This document shows positions 63,500 through 64,000 of a stretch of 64,000 nucleotides of DNA, piece by piece; the stretch's first letter is position 1, and the number at the start of each line of letters is the position of its first letter. The stretch lies in the NCBI RefSeq assembly GCF_923079645.1, contig NZ_CAKLPY010000001.1, positions 434,001 through 498,000 of the forward strand. Reading direction: 5' to 3'. The notes under the pieces are model-generated. The model saw nothing but the letters and a program-made list of their open reading frames with translations, ran no database searches and was not told the DNA's origin. The translations under genes were made by a program, and so were the position numbers. This DNA is from Emticicia aquatica. Its GTDB lineage: Bacteria; Bacteroidota; Bacteroidia; Cytophagales; Spirosomataceae.

Positions 63500-64000
63500 T
63501 TATATTGTTTTATAAACAAATATGTTCCAATATGACTCATTTGATTCAAATTTTTTCACAAAAGTAAGATTAAGATTGGTGCAATCAATAGGATTAGTTG
63601 AGAAGATAAACTGGCCTTTCATAGCCTTTAGTTTTTCGATATTAAAAGATAAATTGCTAAGTGGTTTATTTTTAATGAATTTACTTCTCATAAAATTTAA
63701 TGGTAAATCAGCCACAAAAGTATAGCATCGAGTTCCCCAACCATCAAAATATTTTCTGTTTGCTTCATTTTTGATTAATTCTCCAGCAATAATTTCACGA
63801 AATTGGTGCTTATAACTTAATAAATAATTGTTTTGGAAGGCATCGAGTGTGTAAAACCCATTGTGCTGAGCTACAGCTGGGTGAAAACCTATACAGATAA
63901 TTCGATAATCTTGTTGAGGTAAAGAGAGTGTTTTTTTGATTTCATCAAATTGTTTTTCTGCGTAAAAAGCTCGGTAGGATGGATGCTTGATTTTTGTTTC
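63500..64000 (-). CDS. DUF6044-like exopolysaccharide locus protein (C-terminal part, cut by window edge)
   Basis: The minus-strand frame is open from the right edge (64000) to the stop at 63500-63502, giving 166 C-terminal residues; the start lies outside the window. An internal ATG at 63715 would yield only 71 residues and is not the real start. Readable blocks are HPSYRAFYAEKQFDEIK, RIICIGFHPAVAQHNGFYTLDAFQ, FREIIAGELIKNEANRKYFDGWG and FIFSTNPIDC. These resemble DUF6044, membrane proteins of capsule clusters with an extracytoplasmic C-terminal domain. Function unknown. It precedes the flippase gene in the same operon. Confidence 0.65.
   Translation of the reverse strand, partial: ETKIKHPSYRAFYAEKQFDEIKKTLSLPQQDYRIICIGFHPAVAQHNGFYTLDAFQNNYLLSYKHQFREIIAGELIKNEANRKYFDGWGTRCYTFVADLPLNFMRSKFIKNKPLSNLSFNIEKLKAMKGQFIFSTNPIDCTNLNLTFVKKFESNESYWNIFVYKTI

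Noticed and set aside
63500-63715. 71-residue complete gene at the right edge
   Set aside because: The frame continues without a stop to position 64000 with family-like sequence, so this is only the end of a larger gene cut by the window.
1-64000. CRISPR arrays, tRNA or rRNA genes, prophage and insertion sequences
   Set aside because: None seen: no regular spaced repeats, no cloverleaf or rRNA-like stretches, no transposase, integrase or phage structural genes.

Overview
The window looks like chromosome of a low-GC Bacteroidota bacterium, most likely order Cytophagales (an Emticicia/Arcicella/Flectobacillus-like organism). This is an inference from content: a SusC/SusD pair, a TonB protein, DUF4249/DUF3127/DUF2853 families, a fused SpmA-SpmB protein, bacillithiol synthesis (BshA), and repeated TANNTTTG promoter -7 boxes typical of the phylum. 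No rRNA, tRNA, CRISPR array, phage or insertion sequence was seen. Genes are tightly packed on both strands and convergent pairs are usually separated by good hairpin terminators.

Layout. 0-2 kb: two tiny divergent genes sharing a pair of palindromic boxes, then a GNAT acetyltransferase and a sugar-nucleotide pyrophosphorylase. 2-7.3 kb: a secreted PA14-like protein, a sorbosone-dehydrogenase-like protein fused to an azurin domain, and an orphan McrC nuclease subunit. 7.3-11.3 kb: a GntP permease / RidA / YaeR-type VOC / D-threonine-aldolase-like cassette and a DUF2853 gene. 11.3-15.5 kb: UbiA prenyltransferase, bshA, htpG. 15.6-19.6 kb: outer-membrane protein, DUF4249 lipoprotein, LacI regulator with a GH16 glucanase. 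19.6-25.6 kb: a 600-base gene-free stretch with hairpins, a 7TMR-DISM kinase with a NarL-type regulator, Spm fusion, VanX-type dipeptidase, a lone LytTR regulator. 25.6-31.6 kb: pheS, TrmH methylase, LysE exporter, YHS/DoxX/ATP-grasp genes, and the missing McrB, 23 kb from McrC.

32-41.3 kb: susC-susD-lipoprotein operon, then a heme/copper monooxygenase-like protein converging on a redoxin and a PhoD-like phosphatase. 41.3-46.9 kb: DUF3127 protein with an SSB-like tail, lysA, glutaryl-CoA dehydrogenase, aspS. 47-54.7 kb: papain-like amidase, A-type Fe-S carrier, PspC, then lysine catabolism (2-oxoadipate dioxygenase family plus saccharopine dehydrogenase) and the carboxyspermidine route of polyamine synthesis on both sides of tonB. 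54.7-64 kb: pgk, a barrel protein and glycosyltransferase, another glycosyltransferase, a PQQ-type sugar dehydrogenase, and the end of an exopolysaccharide operon (GNGPSL protein, flippase, DUF6044 fragment running off the right edge).

The most notable items are the physically split McrB/McrC pair, two distant intergenic copies of an ATACC-N8-GGTAT element, several unexplained perfect palindromes or inverted repeats at promoters, the separation of a normally fused redoxin/cytochrome/monooxygenase, and tiny genes that standard length cut-offs would miss.
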